64,000 bases of DNA from Phycisphaeraceae bacterium (lineage in GTDB: Bacteria; Planctomycetota; Phycisphaerae; Phycisphaerales; UBA1924), in assembly GCA_020639235.1 (NCBI GenBank), contig JACKHC010000001.1:2418001-2482000 (forward strand), given 5' to 3'. The translations under genes and the position numbers were made by a program. The notes below the pieces were generated by a model that saw only the letters and a program-made list of their open reading frames with translations, made no database searches and had not been told where the DNA came from. Shown in pieces: positions 16,923 through 25,797 of this stretch (within the stretch, counting starts at the first letter, position 1; each line of letters starts with the position of its first letter).

Positions 16923-18565
16923 TGCCCGATCGAACCAACACCACGCACCAGCCGCAGACCCCACGCGCCAAAGTGCTCTCTAGGGAAGCGCTCCTGGCGC
17001 GCCGATCCGAGGCGCGGGCGCACGGCGCTTCCGTCGTCCACTGCCACGGCTGCTTCGACATCGTCCACCCCGGCCACGTCCGACACCTCCAGGACGCCAA
17101 ACGCCAGGGCGACATCCTTCTCGTCACCATCACCGGCGACTCGCACATCGCCAAGGGCGCCGGACGCCCCCTCTTCGACCAATCCCTCCGCGCCGAGAGT
17201 CTCGCGGCACTCGCCTGCGTCGATTGGGTCCACATCTGCCCCGACGCCACCGCCGAGCAACTGCTCAGCGAAGTCCAGCCCGATGTCTACATCAAGGGCC
17301 GCGAATACGAACGCAACAACGACCCGCGATTCGCAGCAGAGCGCGACGCCGTCGAGCGCCACGGCGGCCGCGTCGTCTTCTCCTCCGGCGACATCGTCTT
17401 CTCCTCCTCCGCGCTCATCGAGTCCATCCACGCCTCGCAGTCGGGCCACGACGCCCACGACAACCCCGCCCGCGCGCGCCTCCGCCAACTCCATGCCTTC
17501 CACGACCTCTCGCCCGCCGCGATTGATGCGCTCGTCGCACAGATGTCCGGCAAGCGCGCCGTCGTCTTCGGCGAAACGATCATCGACACCTACGTCGCGT
17601 GCACATGGCCCGATGTCGCCGGTGAGTCGCCCATGCTCTCCCTCCGCCCGCTCGAAGAGACCAGCTTCGACGGCGGCGCCGCCATCATCGCCCGCCACCT
17701 CGCCGCCATGGGCGCACACGCGACGCTCGTCACCGCAATCCCCGACAACGACGCCTCCAACGACCTCATGCACCGGCTCGGCGACGCCGGCGTCGAGGTC
17801 GTCCGCATCCCCTGCGCCACACCCATCCCCGAGAAGCAGCGCTACCTCGTCGGGCGCGAAAAGGTCGTCAAGATCGACCGCGTCCAGCCCATCGCCATCG
17901 ACGCCAGGGCCCGCGCCGAACTCGTCAGCGCCGGCATCCGCGTCGCCGAGGGCGCCGACGCCGCCATCATCGCCGACTTCGGCTTGGGGATGTTCTCGCC
18001 CCGCACCATCGAAGACCTCTGCGCGACCGTCCGCCCGCGCGTCCGCCTCCTCGCGGGCGATGTCTCGGGACGCCGATCTTCGCTCCTCTCCATGCGCAAG
18101 AGCGACTGGGTCACACCCACCGAGTCCGAACTCCGCCGCGCCGTCAACGACTTCGACTCATCGCTCCCCGCCGTCGCGTGGCAGGTCATGGAACGCACCG
18201 ACTCACGCTCCCTCGTCGTCACCCTCGGCGAGGACGGACTCATCCTCTTCCGCCGCACCGACTCCGCCGCTTCGACCGACCCGTGGCCCTCCCGCGTCAC
18301 CAGCGAGCACATCCCCGCGCTCTCCTCCAACCCGCTCGATCCGCTCGGCAGCGGCGATGCATTCCTCGCCGTCTCAACGCTCGCGCTCGCCGCGGGCGCC
18401 GAGCCCATCATGGCCGCCTACATCGGCTCGCTCGCATCCGCCGTCGAGGGCTCCATGCTCGGCAACATCCCCGTCGAGCCGCGCCGCATCACATCGATCG
18501 CACACCGACTCCACGACGACCACCTCGTCGTCCAGCGCACCGGCCGCGTCCGCCTGGTCTCGTAG
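16922..18565 (+). CDS. HldE-like bifunctional nucleotidyltransferase/PfkB sugar kinase, inverted domain order
   Basis: 547 residues. Residues about 35-180 form a cytidylyltransferase-type nucleotidyltransferase (HCHGCFDIVHPGHVRHL with the HxGH site; IKGREYE; then FSSGDIVFSSS). From about 213 a PfkB-type kinase follows (VVFGETIIDTYV, GGAAIIARHLAAMGA, and the catalytic-base motif LGSGDAF near 476). In enterobacterial HldE the kinase comes first, so the order is swapped here. By analogy with HldE and RfaE the pair would phosphorylate a heptose or related sugar phosphate and then attach a nucleotide, giving the donor for a glycosyltransferase in this operon. The exact sugar is an inference. Overlaps with both neighbours are one base. 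Confidence 0.85.
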   Translation: MPDRTNTTHQPQTPRAKVLSREALLARRSEARAHGASVVHCHGCFDIVHPGHVRHLQDAKRQGDILLVTITGDSHIAKGAGRPLFDQSLRAESLAALACVDWVHICPDATAEQLLSEVQPDVYIKGREYERNNDPRFAAERDAVERHGGRVVFSSGDIVFSSSALIESIHASQSGHDAHDNPARARLRQLHAFHDLSPAAIDALVAQMSGKRAVVFGETIIDTYVACTWPDVAGESPMLSLRPLEETSFDGGAAIIARHLAAMGAHATLVTAIPDNDASNDLMHRLGDAGVEVVRIPCATPIPEKQRYLVGREKVVKIDRVQPIAIDARARAELVSAGIRVAEGADAAIIADFGLGMFSPRTIEDLCATVRPRVRLLAGDVSGRRSSLLSMRKSDWVTPTESELRRAVNDFDSSLPAVAWQVMERTDSRSLVVTLGEDGLILFRRTDSAASTDPWPSRVTSEHIPALSSNPLDPLGSGDAFLAVSTLALAAGAEPIMAAYIGSLASAVEGSMLGNIPVEPRRITSIAHRLHDDHLVVQRTGRVRLVS

Positions 18566-19662
18566 TGCGCTTCTCGTTCATCATCCCGACGCGCAACCGT
18601 CACGATGAACTGGCGCACACACTCCACCAGCTCGCTTCCTACGACCCCGCTCTCCTCGCCAACGCCGCCGAGGTCATCGTCGCAGACAACGCCTCCGACG
18701 CTCCCGTCCGCGTCCCTTCGCGCCTCGCCAACGCCATCCCCGTCCACCTCATCCGGCTCGACCACAACGCTGGCGCCGCCGCTCGCAACACCGCCGCGCA
18801 ACGCGCCACGGGCGACTGGCTCGTCATGCTCGACGACGACTCGCACCCGACCGCCGGCGACTTCGCGGCCCTCGCACAAACCGCACCCGAAGACCTCGCC
18901 GCGATCGGCGCCGAAATCCTCCTCCCATCCGGCATCCACGAGTCCGGAGGCCTCCCCGAAGTCATCATCGGCTGCGCCTGCATCATCCGCCGCCACGCCT
19001 TCCTCGCCGTTGGTGGCTACGACCCATCTTTCGAGTACTACGCCGAAGAGTACGACCTCTGCGCCAAACTCATCGCCGCCGGCCACCGCATCACCCACTC
19101 CCGCGCCCTCCGCTTCGAGCACCGCAAGGTGGACTCCGGCCGCTCATTCGACCGCATCCTCGCCCGCCTCGTCCGCAACAACGGCTGGGTCATCGCACGT
19201 TACGCGCCCGATCACCTCCGCGACGATGCCCTCCGCGCCATGGTCGACCGCTACCGCACCATCGCGCACCGCGAGCGCGCGCAAACCGGCTACAACGACG
19301 GCATCGACGAACTCACATCAACAATCGACAACCAACCCCGCGTGCCGCTCTCCCCCGAACACTGGGACCGCTTCACCGGCCTCGCCGCCTGCCGCGCACA
19401 CCTCATCCCGCAGATCCGACAACACAGCGCCAAGCGCATCGCACTCGTCGCCCGCGGCAAAGGCGACGACCTCATCGAACAAGTCATCCGCGAGTCCGGT
19501 GCCGAACTCGTCACCGACGACCACACCGCCGACCTCCGCATCGCCGGCTCCCTCTCTCCGGGGCCCATGATGGATGCGGCGCGTGTGCACGAGTCGAAGG
19601 CCGCTTGGTCGATGGCCCCAGAACCCCTCTGCTCACACGCCAAGTCACGAACGACGATGTGA
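18565..19662 (+). CDS. Glycosyltransferase family 2
   Basis: 365 residues, starting at a GTG that shares its first base with the preceding TAG stop. Typical GT2 features: FSFIIPTRNRHDEL, EVIVADNASD, IRLDHNAGAAAARN-like segment, and DXD at residues 90-92 (MLDDDSHP), then the acceptor loop GGYDPSFEYYAEEYDLCAKL. It transfers a sugar from a nucleotide donor to a surface glycan at the cytoplasmic face. A C-terminal extension of about 90 residues (IALVARGKGDDLIEQ...) looks like a degenerate Rossmann strand set and may be related to the IYGAG module of the upstream proteins. Last gene of the operon; the next gene is about 100 bp away. Confidence 0.9.
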   Translation: MRFSFIIPTRNRHDELAHTLHQLASYDPALLANAAEVIVADNASDAPVRVPSRLANAIPVHLIRLDHNAGAAARNTAAQRATGDWLVMLDDDSHPTAGDFAALAQTAPEDLAAIGAEILLPSGIHESGGLPEVIIGCACIIRRHAFLAVGGYDPSFEYYAEEYDLCAKLIAAGHRITHSRALRFEHRKVDSGRSFDRILARLVRNNGWVIARYAPDHLRDDALRAMVDRYRTIAHRERAQTGYNDGIDELTSTIDNQPRVPLSPEHWDRFTGLAACRAHLIPQIRQHSAKRIALVARGKGDDLIEQVIRESGAELVTDDHTADLRIAGSLSPGPMMDAARVHESKAAWSMAPEPLCSHAKSRTTM

Positions 19663-19759
19663 ATACAGAGTCGGGGCCCAGATTTTGGGTTCCAATCCTA
19701 ACTGCCTCCACTTATCATCAATGGCGAGCAGTGATCCTCTCTACCCACGGAGCAAGGCC

Positions 19760-22366
19760 ATGCGAATGACTCCTGCCGTGACCGTCATCACAGCGACGAC
19801 TCTCTTGGCAAACAGCGAGTCGTCGGCCGATTGGCCAGCGCCAAATGCCGATCCCGGATTGGTGAAATGCGTGACCGTTCCCGTTGGAGTCGCCAATAAC
19901 GCCAGCACTTCAATCGCAAGTGCCGGCGACATTGACAATGATGGACATGACGACATCATCGTCGGCATGCCAAAACACGCTCCGAATGGCAAAGTCGTTG
20001 TACTTTCGGGCAGCGATGGCAACGTGCTCTTCGAGTTTGAAGGTGTATTGAGCGGCTACCTGTTTGGAAACTCTGTTCGCTCAATCGGCGACATAAACGC
20101 CGACGAGGTTCCCGACTTTGTAATCGGCGCACCCGGTGGGCCGGGGCAGAACGCCGGCTACATTCAGGTCCGGTCGGGACTGAATGGTGCCGTGTTACAC
20201 CAATGGGGTGCTGGCACGAAGCAGTACGGCTTCGCCATGGCAGCAGCAGGCGATATCAATAACGACACAGTTCCCGACATCGCTGTCTCCGCCCCATTCG
20301 CCAATCAGGTCGGCGCTGTCCATATCTACTCCGGCATCGATGGAGCGCTCCTGCGCACATTCAATGGCTCGGGCGGCGGCTTCGGCACCGCGCTGGATTG
20401 CGCAGGCGATGTCAACGGCGATGGAGTCAACGATTTCATTATCGGCGCGCCCACGGAAGAATACAACGGGATACCGCAGCGGGGATCAGCACGCGTATTC
20501 TCCGGCAGTGATGGCACCCTGTTATTCGAGTATCACGGCGGCACGTACAGTTGGCATTGGGGCTCGACCGTGGCAGGGGCCGGCGACCTGAACTCAGATG
20601 GTCTCAGCGACTTCATCATCGGTGGCATCAGGTATGAACTGCCGCAGGACGAATACGAAGGAGCAATCGTGTGCTCGGGGGCCGATGGAAATATTCTGTA
20701 TTCCCTGAATGGCGATGAAGTCGGAAACGAAGTCGCCAGCGCAGGCGATGTCGACAATGATGGCGTCAACGACTTCCTGATCGGCACCGACAACGGATAT
20801 CTGAATGTCCATTCCGGCGCCACCGGAACCCGAATCGATCGCATCTATGACGGCCCGCCCGCGACGACATTCGGAAAACTCGCCGGAATTCTCGATGTCA
20901 ACAACGATGGTCGCACCGACTTCCTGATCGCCGCCCACCCCGATAGCCCCGCCGCAGTAACCATCGTGCTCGGTGTCGAACTGCAGCAACTTCCATCGAT
21001 CTGCACAGGCGACCTCACCGGAGACCGCGTTGTTGATGTGAACGATCTCAATAGTGTGCTGTCGAACTGGGCCACTTCTTGCGCGCCCCCATTCCCACAA
21101 CTCGTAAGCCGTGCCGAACACAGACTCACGCCCCCACTCACAATCGACGGCGCGGAGTTGGATGTCGATGCCGCGGATGTGATCGGCGACCTTAATCAAG
21201 ACGGCTTTGATGATGTCGTGATCGGTGACTCACTCGACGATACAAACGGGATCGACAGCGGCGTCGTCAAGGTGATCTCCGGCAGGCCCGACGGAGAAGT
21301 CCTGCGTGTGTGGCACGGCACAACGGACAATGCCCGCTTCGGCGGATCTGTCTGTCGAGGGGGCGACATCAACGCCGATGGGATCCCCGATATCCTCGCA
21401 TCGGGCTATGTGGATGGCTCTGGCTCCCACTTGGCCGCGATTTCCGGAAGTGATGGCACCATTCTCTATACCCTCGATCCGCCCTATACCGTGTTCCGAT
21501 CGGCCGGCGATGTCAATCGCGACGGGCACGACGACCTAGTGATCGGAATACCCCTCGCCGATGTCAACGGCACTGATAGCGGCAGCGCCTTTGTGTATTC
21601 CGGCGTCGATGGCTCGCTCATCTACACATTCCACGGTAATAGTGCAGGCGATGAATTCGGCAGATCCGTGAGCGGCGCGGGGGATGTCAACGGGGATGGA
21701 TACGACGACATCATCATCGGTGCACCGCATGACTGGGTGACCTACGCGAATGGGGGCAGTGCCTGGGTGTACTCGGGTCAAAACGGCGCGCTGATTCGGT
21801 TGGTGGCGGGCGGTGGTATCGAGGGACCACGACTCGGGACCTTCGTCAGCCGTGCAGGAGATGTCAACGCCGACGGCCTCGACGATGTCATCGTTGGTTC
21901 GCCATTCACCAGAACAAACATCACTGAAACAGGTACGCAACGCGGCAGCGCAAGTGTTTACTTGGGAGGGTCTTGGACTCTCGAACATAAGTTCTATGGC
22001 GACTTCCCCTACGAGCATTTCGCGAGAGTCGCGCCCGCAGGCGATGTCGATGGCGACGGCCATGATGATGTTGTTGTTTGTTCCGATTACAGCACCGGGA
22101 AGTCGAAGGTCTTTTCAGGTCGCACCGGCGAGATTTTATATGAATCGGCGAGGTTCTTTCACTGCGCTCCGGGCGATTTCAATGGGGACGGCTTGAGCGA
22201 CCTGCTCTTTCTCACACGCGTAACATCATCACCCAGAGATGCTCAGCAGTTCTTGAGTTTCGGACTGCCATCCGAACCATGCCCCGGCGACGCCACGGGC
22301 GACTCCCAGGTCGATGTCAACGACCTCAACGCCGTCCTCGCCAACTGGCTCGTATCCTGCAACTGA
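19760..22366 (+). CDS. Secreted FG-GAP repeat protein with two dockerin-like segments
   Basis: 868 residues from the ATG at 19760, which has GGAG eight bases upstream and begins a short hydrophobic leader (AVTVITATTLLA, cleavage near SSA-D). The body is a series of FG-GAP (integrin alpha-like beta-propeller) repeats, each with a D-x-D-x-DG calcium loop (GDINNDTVPDI, GDVNGDGVNDF, GDVDGDGHDDV). Residues about 410-430 hold a dockerin-like unit (GDLTGDRVVDVNDLNSVLS), and the very C-terminus holds a second one (GDATGDSQVDVNDLNAVLA) followed by a terminal Cys. The protein therefore reads as two FG-GAP-plus-dockerin proteins joined end to end. Likely outside the cell, calcium-dependent, adhesive or structural. 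No catalytic domain seen. Confidence 0.9.
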   Translation: MRMTPAVTVITATTLLANSESSADWPAPNADPGLVKCVTVPVGVANNASTSIASAGDIDNDGHDDIIVGMPKHAPNGKVVVLSGSDGNVLFEFEGVLSGYLFGNSVRSIGDINADEVPDFVIGAPGGPGQNAGYIQVRSGLNGAVLHQWGAGTKQYGFAMAAAGDINNDTVPDIAVSAPFANQVGAVHIYSGIDGALLRTFNGSGGGFGTALDCAGDVNGDGVNDFIIGAPTEEYNGIPQRGSARVFSGSDGTLLFEYHGGTYSWHWGSTVAGAGDLNSDGLSDFIIGGIRYELPQDEYEGAIVCSGADGNILYSLNGDEVGNEVASAGDVDNDGVNDFLIGTDNGYLNVHSGATGTRIDRIYDGPPATTFGKLAGILDVNNDGRTDFLIAAHPDSPAAVTIVLGVELQQLPSICTGDLTGDRVVDVNDLNSVLSNWATSCAPPFPQLVSRAEHRLTPPLTIDGAELDVDAADVIGDLNQDGFDDVVIGDSLDDTNGIDSGVVKVISGRPDGEVLRVWHGTTDNARFGGSVCRGGDINADGIPDILASGYVDGSGSHLAAISGSDGTILYTLDPPYTVFRSAGDVNRDGHDDLVIGIPLADVNGTDSGSAFVYSGVDGSLIYTFHGNSAGDEFGRSVSGAGDVNGDGYDDIIIGAPHDWVTYANGGSAWVYSGQNGALIRLVAGGGIEGPRLGTFVSRAGDVNADGLDDVIVGSPFTRTNITETGTQRGSASVYLGGSWTLEHKFYGDFPYEHFARVAPAGDVDGDGHDDVVVCSDYSTGKSKVFSGRTGEILYESARFFHCAPGDFNGDGLSDLLFLTRVTSSPRDAQQFLSFGLPSEPCPGDATGDSQVDVNDLNAVLANWLVSCN

Positions 22367-22419
22367 CCGCCGCGATTCCCTCACATCACACGCCGCGCAA
22401 TCAAGCGCCCGGAGCACCC

Positions 22420-22917
22420 ATGGACTGCCACCCCACGCCAGAACCCGAACACAAGTGGCTCATGCAACTCGTCGGCGAATGGGACTTCCAGAGCAAATGC
22501 GTCATGCCCGACGGCCAACCCGCAACCTCCAGCGGCCGCGAAGTCGTCCGCTCCGTCGGCGACATCTGGGTCATCGGCGAACTCGTCGGCACCATGCCAG
22601 GGGGGGGCGGGGGTGAAGGGGAGATGACCGGCATCATGACCGTCGGCTTCGACACCCGCACGCGCCGATTCGTCGGCTCGTGGGTCGGCTCGCCCATGAC
22701 CGGCATGTTCGTCTACGACGGCACGCGCGACGCCTCGGGCAAAGTCCTCACGCTCAACTGCACGGGCCCCGCGTTCACCGACCCCACCGCAACCGCCAAC
22801 TACCGCGACATCGTCACCATCGACTCGCCCAACGAACGCCGCCTCACATCGCAGTTCCAGGATGATGACGGCAACTGGCACACCATGATGGAAGCCACAT
22901 TCCGGCGGCTGAAATAG
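22420..22917 (+). CDS. DUF1579 family protein
   Basis: 165 residues; ATG at 22420 with GGAG six bases upstream. The pattern EHKWLMQLVGEWDF, WVIGELVG, MTGIMTVGFDTRTRRFVG and the closing YRDIVTIDSPNERRLTSQF is that of the DUF1579 family, small beta-barrel-like cytoplasmic proteins of unknown function common in planctomycetes and proteobacteria. No signal peptide. Two poly-G runs (G8 at 22600-22607 and a G5 just after it) encode a Gly-rich loop. It stands alone between two genes for exported proteins; no operon partner is evident. Confidence 0.8.
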   Translation: MDCHPTPEPEHKWLMQLVGEWDFQSKCVMPDGQPATSSGREVVRSVGDIWVIGELVGTMPGGGGGEGEMTGIMTVGFDTRTRRFVGSWVGSPMTGMFVYDGTRDASGKVLTLNCTGPAFTDPTATANYRDIVTIDSPNERRLTSQFQDDDGNWHTMMEATFRRLK

Positions 22918-23032
22918 CGCACCCGCCCCCCCGCACCGATCCCCTTATCGGCCGCAGTCCGCCCGATCCCGCCGCAATTCAGCATCACAACCCACGCGAC
23001 TCCCCCTTCCCCCCGCTTCTATGGGGAAAGGG

Positions 23033-23060
23033 TTGCACCACGCCCCGCAGAGGGTAACCT
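23033..23060 (+). promoter_or_regulatory. Possible sigma-70-type promoter
   Basis: TTGCAC and TAACCT are spaced by 16 bases, about 95 bases ahead of the PEP-CTERM-like gene at 23153. The -10 match is poor, so this is a guess. Confidence 0.2.
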
Positions 23061-23152
23061 CACTCTTGCACAGGAGTCGTTTGGCGGCGTTGCCGAGCCG
23101 GCTCAGACATCAACGGATGCTCGTCGCACGCGAGCGTGAGGGAGTCAGAAAT

Positions 23153-23737
23153 ATGAAGATGCGCACAGGTTCCATGCTGGCCGCGATCGCCGTCACCTCG
23201 ATGTCCGCAGCCGCGAACGCCGACGATCTCCTGCTCGTCGATCTCTCAGTCCCCAATCAGATCACCATCACCGCGACCGCCGGCCTCGCCGCCGCCACCG
23301 TCTCCGACACCGACGACATCGGCGTGTACTTCCGCGAGTTCTTCGGCGCCAACACACTCGCCGGCTCCGCCGACACGCTCGTCTCGGGCAACCTCGTCTC
23401 CTTCGGCAACGCCAGCGACGGCACGCCCGACCTCTTCCACTTCACCAACGATCCGGGCCTCAACTTCTGGAGCTGGACCAACGACGCGGCCTCCGGCTTC
23501 ACCATGGGCTCGCAGGCATTCTCCGGCTCCGCGACCTGGAGCATCACGCCCGCCTCGTTCACCGCGTACACCGCCAACAACCCCGTCGGCCGCACCGGCG
23601 ACCTCTTCTTCCCCGCCGACTCCTTCGACGACATCGCCGGACAGGGCCCCATCGGAACCTGGCGCATCGTCCCCACCCCCGGCGCCGCCTCACTCATGGG
23701 CATCGGCCTCATCGCCTCCGCCCGCCGCCGCCGCTAA
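23153..23737 (+). CDS. Exported protein with PEP-CTERM-like sorting tail
   Basis: 194 residues. The ATG at 23153 follows GAGGGA by a normal distance and starts a signal peptide (TGSMLAAIAVTSMSAAANA, cleavage ANA-D). The middle has no recognised domain but is Ser/Thr/Asn-rich and predicted to be mostly beta. The C-terminus VPTPGAASLMGIGLIASA-RRRR is a short proline motif, hydrophobic stretch and Arg tail, as in PEP-CTERM substrates of exosortases, with P-T-P replacing P-E-P. Expected fate: export, processing and retention at the surface or in an extracellular matrix. It is monocistronic, closed by the terminator at 23773. Confidence 0.8.
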   Translation: MKMRTGSMLAAIAVTSMSAAANADDLLLVDLSVPNQITITATAGLAAATVSDTDDIGVYFREFFGANTLAGSADTLVSGNLVSFGNASDGTPDLFHFTNDPGLNFWSWTNDAASGFTMGSQAFSGSATWSITPASFTAYTANNPVGRTGDLFFPADSFDDIAGQGPIGTWRIVPTPGAASLMGIGLIASARRRR

Positions 23738-23772
23738 CGCGCCCGGCCGCCCAACAACCCGATCAACCAACG

Positions 23773-23806
23773 CCAGCCCTCTCGCTCCGGGAGGGCTGGT
23801 TGTCTT
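23773..23806 (+). terminator. Rho-independent terminator
   Basis: A perfect nine-pair stem, CCAGCCCTC with GAGGGCTGG, nine-base loop, followed by TTGTCTTT. It lies 36 bases after the stop of the PEP-CTERM-like gene. Confidence 0.85.
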
Positions 23807-23860
23807 TCATTCCCGCCCCCCGGCCGCCGCAGCGGAAGCACCACCCACCGGTTCAGCACG

Positions 23861-24187
23861 CTACACCGACGCCCCGCTTGTGCCGCCCGCGCCCGGCGAG
23901 GCCGCCATCGGCCCCGTCGCCTGGTTCAGCAGCACATCGACCGGAATCCCCTCCACCGAAAGCAACGCCGCCACACGCGGGTTCGTCCGCAGATAACCCG
24001 GCTCACGCGAACAGTCGAACGCCCGGCATCCCCGCGGCCGCGTCTCGTAAATCCTGCACAATCCCTCCGCGCTCAGGTGCGGACAACGATCATCCACAAA
24101 CGCGAGAATCGAACCGTCATCGAGCAACACCCCCCGATGACCCGTGCAACAGGTCCCGCCGCATTTCTCGCAAGGCAGCCCTACCAA
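23861..24187 (-). CDS. YkgJ-family cysteine-cluster protein
   Basis: About 108 residues, with eight cysteines: CEKCGGTCCTG at the start, then CPHLSAEGLCRIYETRPRGC and FDCS. This is the YkgJ (UPF0153) arrangement, thought to bind zinc or an iron-sulfur centre; the reaction is unknown. The start is uncertain: a TTG at 24187 is used, with no visible ribosome binding site, and the frame stays open further upstream without an ATG, so the N-terminus may be longer. It is convergent with the PEP-CTERM-like gene and shares its terminator region. Confidence 0.7.
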   Translation of the reverse strand: MVGLPCEKCGGTCCTGHRGVLLDDGSILAFVDDRCPHLSAEGLCRIYETRPRGCRAFDCSREPGYLRTNPRVAALLSVEGIPVDVLLNQATGPMAASPGAGGTSGASV

Positions 24188-24295
24188 GATCGCCGCGCGA
24201 ACTCGGCGGCGATCGGCGTACGGAGTAAAGCGGCATCATCAAAGATGGGTACAAGAGTGCGTCTGATGGCCGAGTGTAGCAGGTCCCCCTCCGAC

Positions 24296-24436
24296 GCCCG
24301 CGCCGTCTTCGAAAACCCCCGCCACGACTTCACCCAACGCATCACCTACGACCTCGCACCCGAAGGCAATCGCACCGCCTCCATCGGCTACACCAACGGC
24401 GGCTCCCCCCGGGCTTTCGAGTTCACGCGCGAATGA
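24296..24436 (+). pseudogene. C-terminal remnant of a DUF6265-like gene
   Basis: The 46 codons before the TGA encode VFENPRHDFTQRITYDL..., then SIGYTNGGSPRAFEF, which matches the closing strands of DUF6265-type proteins (ENP-HDFPQRI, RAFEF). The frame upstream does not continue the family and is only short noise overlapping the divergent cysteine-cluster gene, so this appears to be a truncated leftover. The family assignment is from memory of the motif, not a search. Nothing else is seen between 24188 and 24551. Confidence 0.5.
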
Positions 24437-24551
24437 AACTCTTGAAATAGCAATCACTTCCAACCTAGTCGTCACCAAACACTGCGACGGCATTCATTAA
24501 ACCGACTCAGGAAAGGACGGACGTCGAGATTCTTTACTGTATTCTCTGGCG

Positions 24552-25163
24552 ATGCCACCTGGACAGGTATCCTTAGCGCAAGGGACTTCTAGGAAGTTCT
24601 GTAAACCCGCGAGGGTCGTGAGGGAAAGCGTTCGAATCGCACTTTTGCGCCCACGAATGCGAGTCCTTGAGTTTGGTAGCGGCGCGCTTCGAAACGCCGC
24701 ATGGCTCCAGCAACGAGGACTGAGAGTAGATGTTGTTGAATTTCCGAGTGTCATAGCGCGCTACGATGCTGAATATAAGCATCTAATCCGTCGAGGCGGA
24801 AAGGTCTACACGAGTACTCCACGACGACAGTTCGATGCGGTCGTGTGCACATTCGTTCTTGGAACTATCACACCCTCAAAAGCACGCGTCAGCATGCTAG
24901 CAGAGATGCGAGACTGCCTAAAGGCTAAAGCACCGCTGATACTTGCGGTGCGAGGCCCAGGAGATGTAAAGACCAAAAATCGCCAAGGCCAACCATGGCG
25001 CGATGGGTTTCTGACTCCAAATGGAACTTTCATTAAGCCATTCCGAAAGCCCGAACTAATCGATCTCTGCTCAAAGGTCGGCCTGCAACTCAGCCCACTG
25101 ACCAGAGACATTCAGTCCAACAGCGGAATCGTAGACCTAATCTTGGAACTTTCAAATGAATGA
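24552..25163 (+). CDS. SAM-dependent methyltransferase in low-GC island
   Basis: 203 residues. The SAM loop is MRVLEFGSGALRNAAWLQQ, followed by VDVVEFPSV, FDAVVCTFVLGTI and MRDCLKAKAPLILAV, so it is a class I methyltransferase of unknown target. GC content and codon use are visibly lower than in the chromosomal genes to the left, a sign of recent acquisition. No ribosome binding site is clear at the ATG. Its last codons overlap the next gene by eight bases, so the two form a pair. The protein could modify DNA, RNA or a small molecule; it lacks the DPPY-type catalytic motif of DNA adenine or N4-cytosine methyltransferases. Confidence 0.75.
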   Translation: MPPGQVSLAQGTSRKFCKPARVVRESVRIALLRPRMRVLEFGSGALRNAAWLQQRGLRVDVVEFPSVIARYDAEYKHLIRRGGKVYTSTPRRQFDAVVCTFVLGTITPSKARVSMLAEMRDCLKAKAPLILAVRGPGDVKTKNRQGQPWRDGFLTPNGTFIKPFRKPELIDLCSKVGLQLSPLTRDIQSNSGIVDLILELSNE

Positions 25164-25746
25164 TGACTGGCTTCAAGCATATCTCGGCGAAATGGGACGC
25201 GAGATTGACAACGCATCTAGCCAGCTACATGAGACTACAAATTGGTCGATTGGCGTTGTCGTAGCGGCGTTCTCCGCAGTCGCACTTTCCGAAGAACCTT
25301 TTCCTACGCGATGGACACTTGTCGCAGTTGGGGTTGCGTGGATTCTCACCGTTCGTTTTTTCGTTCGATCCTGCATCGCGTACTCTTATTTGTCGCGATG
25401 GAACAGAATTCACAGAGCGATTGTGCGACTGAAACTGCTAGACGATCCAAGCAAGAAGTCCCAATACGAACACGAGCTTCGCCATGCAATAAGGCTGTAT
25501 CACGTACAGTGGAAATCAGCTACGCGGCTACCGTCGTTATTGCGTTCTAGCCTAAAACTAGGATACTTGCAGTTATTTGGGGCTACCTTGGCTCTACTCA
25601 TGTACGGCCTGATTCGATCAGACGTCTCAGACTTTATGACTTGGGTTGTCGCTTCGGTCGTTGTCGTGGACCTGATTTACGAGATCGCGATATTCCCACG
25701 CAAGACATACTTGGAGTTCGCGCCAATGCCCGAGTTTGTCCAGTAG
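25156..25746 (+). CDS. Four-helix membrane protein of unknown function
   Basis: 196 residues, starting inside the methyltransferase gene. Two hydrophobic helices near the N-terminus (WSIGVVVAAFSAVAL and WTLVAVGVAWILTV), a long charged helical stretch in the middle, then two more (LQLFGATLALLMYGLI and WVVASVVVVDLIYEIAIF). I do not recognise the family. The arrangement of paired helices with a charged helical linker is reminiscent of small membrane effectors found beside defence genes, such as SLATT-type proteins, but no diagnostic motif confirms that. Same low GC as its partner. It is followed by 50 bp and then the convergent HNH gene. Confidence 0.65.
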   Translation: MNDDWLQAYLGEMGREIDNASSQLHETTNWSIGVVVAAFSAVALSEEPFPTRWTLVAVGVAWILTVRFFVRSCIAYSYLSRWNRIHRAIVRLKLLDDPSKKSQYEHELRHAIRLYHVQWKSATRLPSLLRSSLKLGYLQLFGATLALLMYGLIRSDVSDFMTWVVASVVVVDLIYEIAIFPRKTYLEFAPMPEFVQ

Positions 25747-25797
25747 TTAAGACGAAATCGCCCGGTCGTAGGCGAGGCGTGCGACGGAGGGGGTCAC

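Noticed and set aside
22600..22620. Poly-G tract in the DUF1579 gene as a phase-variation site
   Set aside because: A single G8 in a cytoplasmic protein gene; in this GC-rich DNA one tract can be chance.
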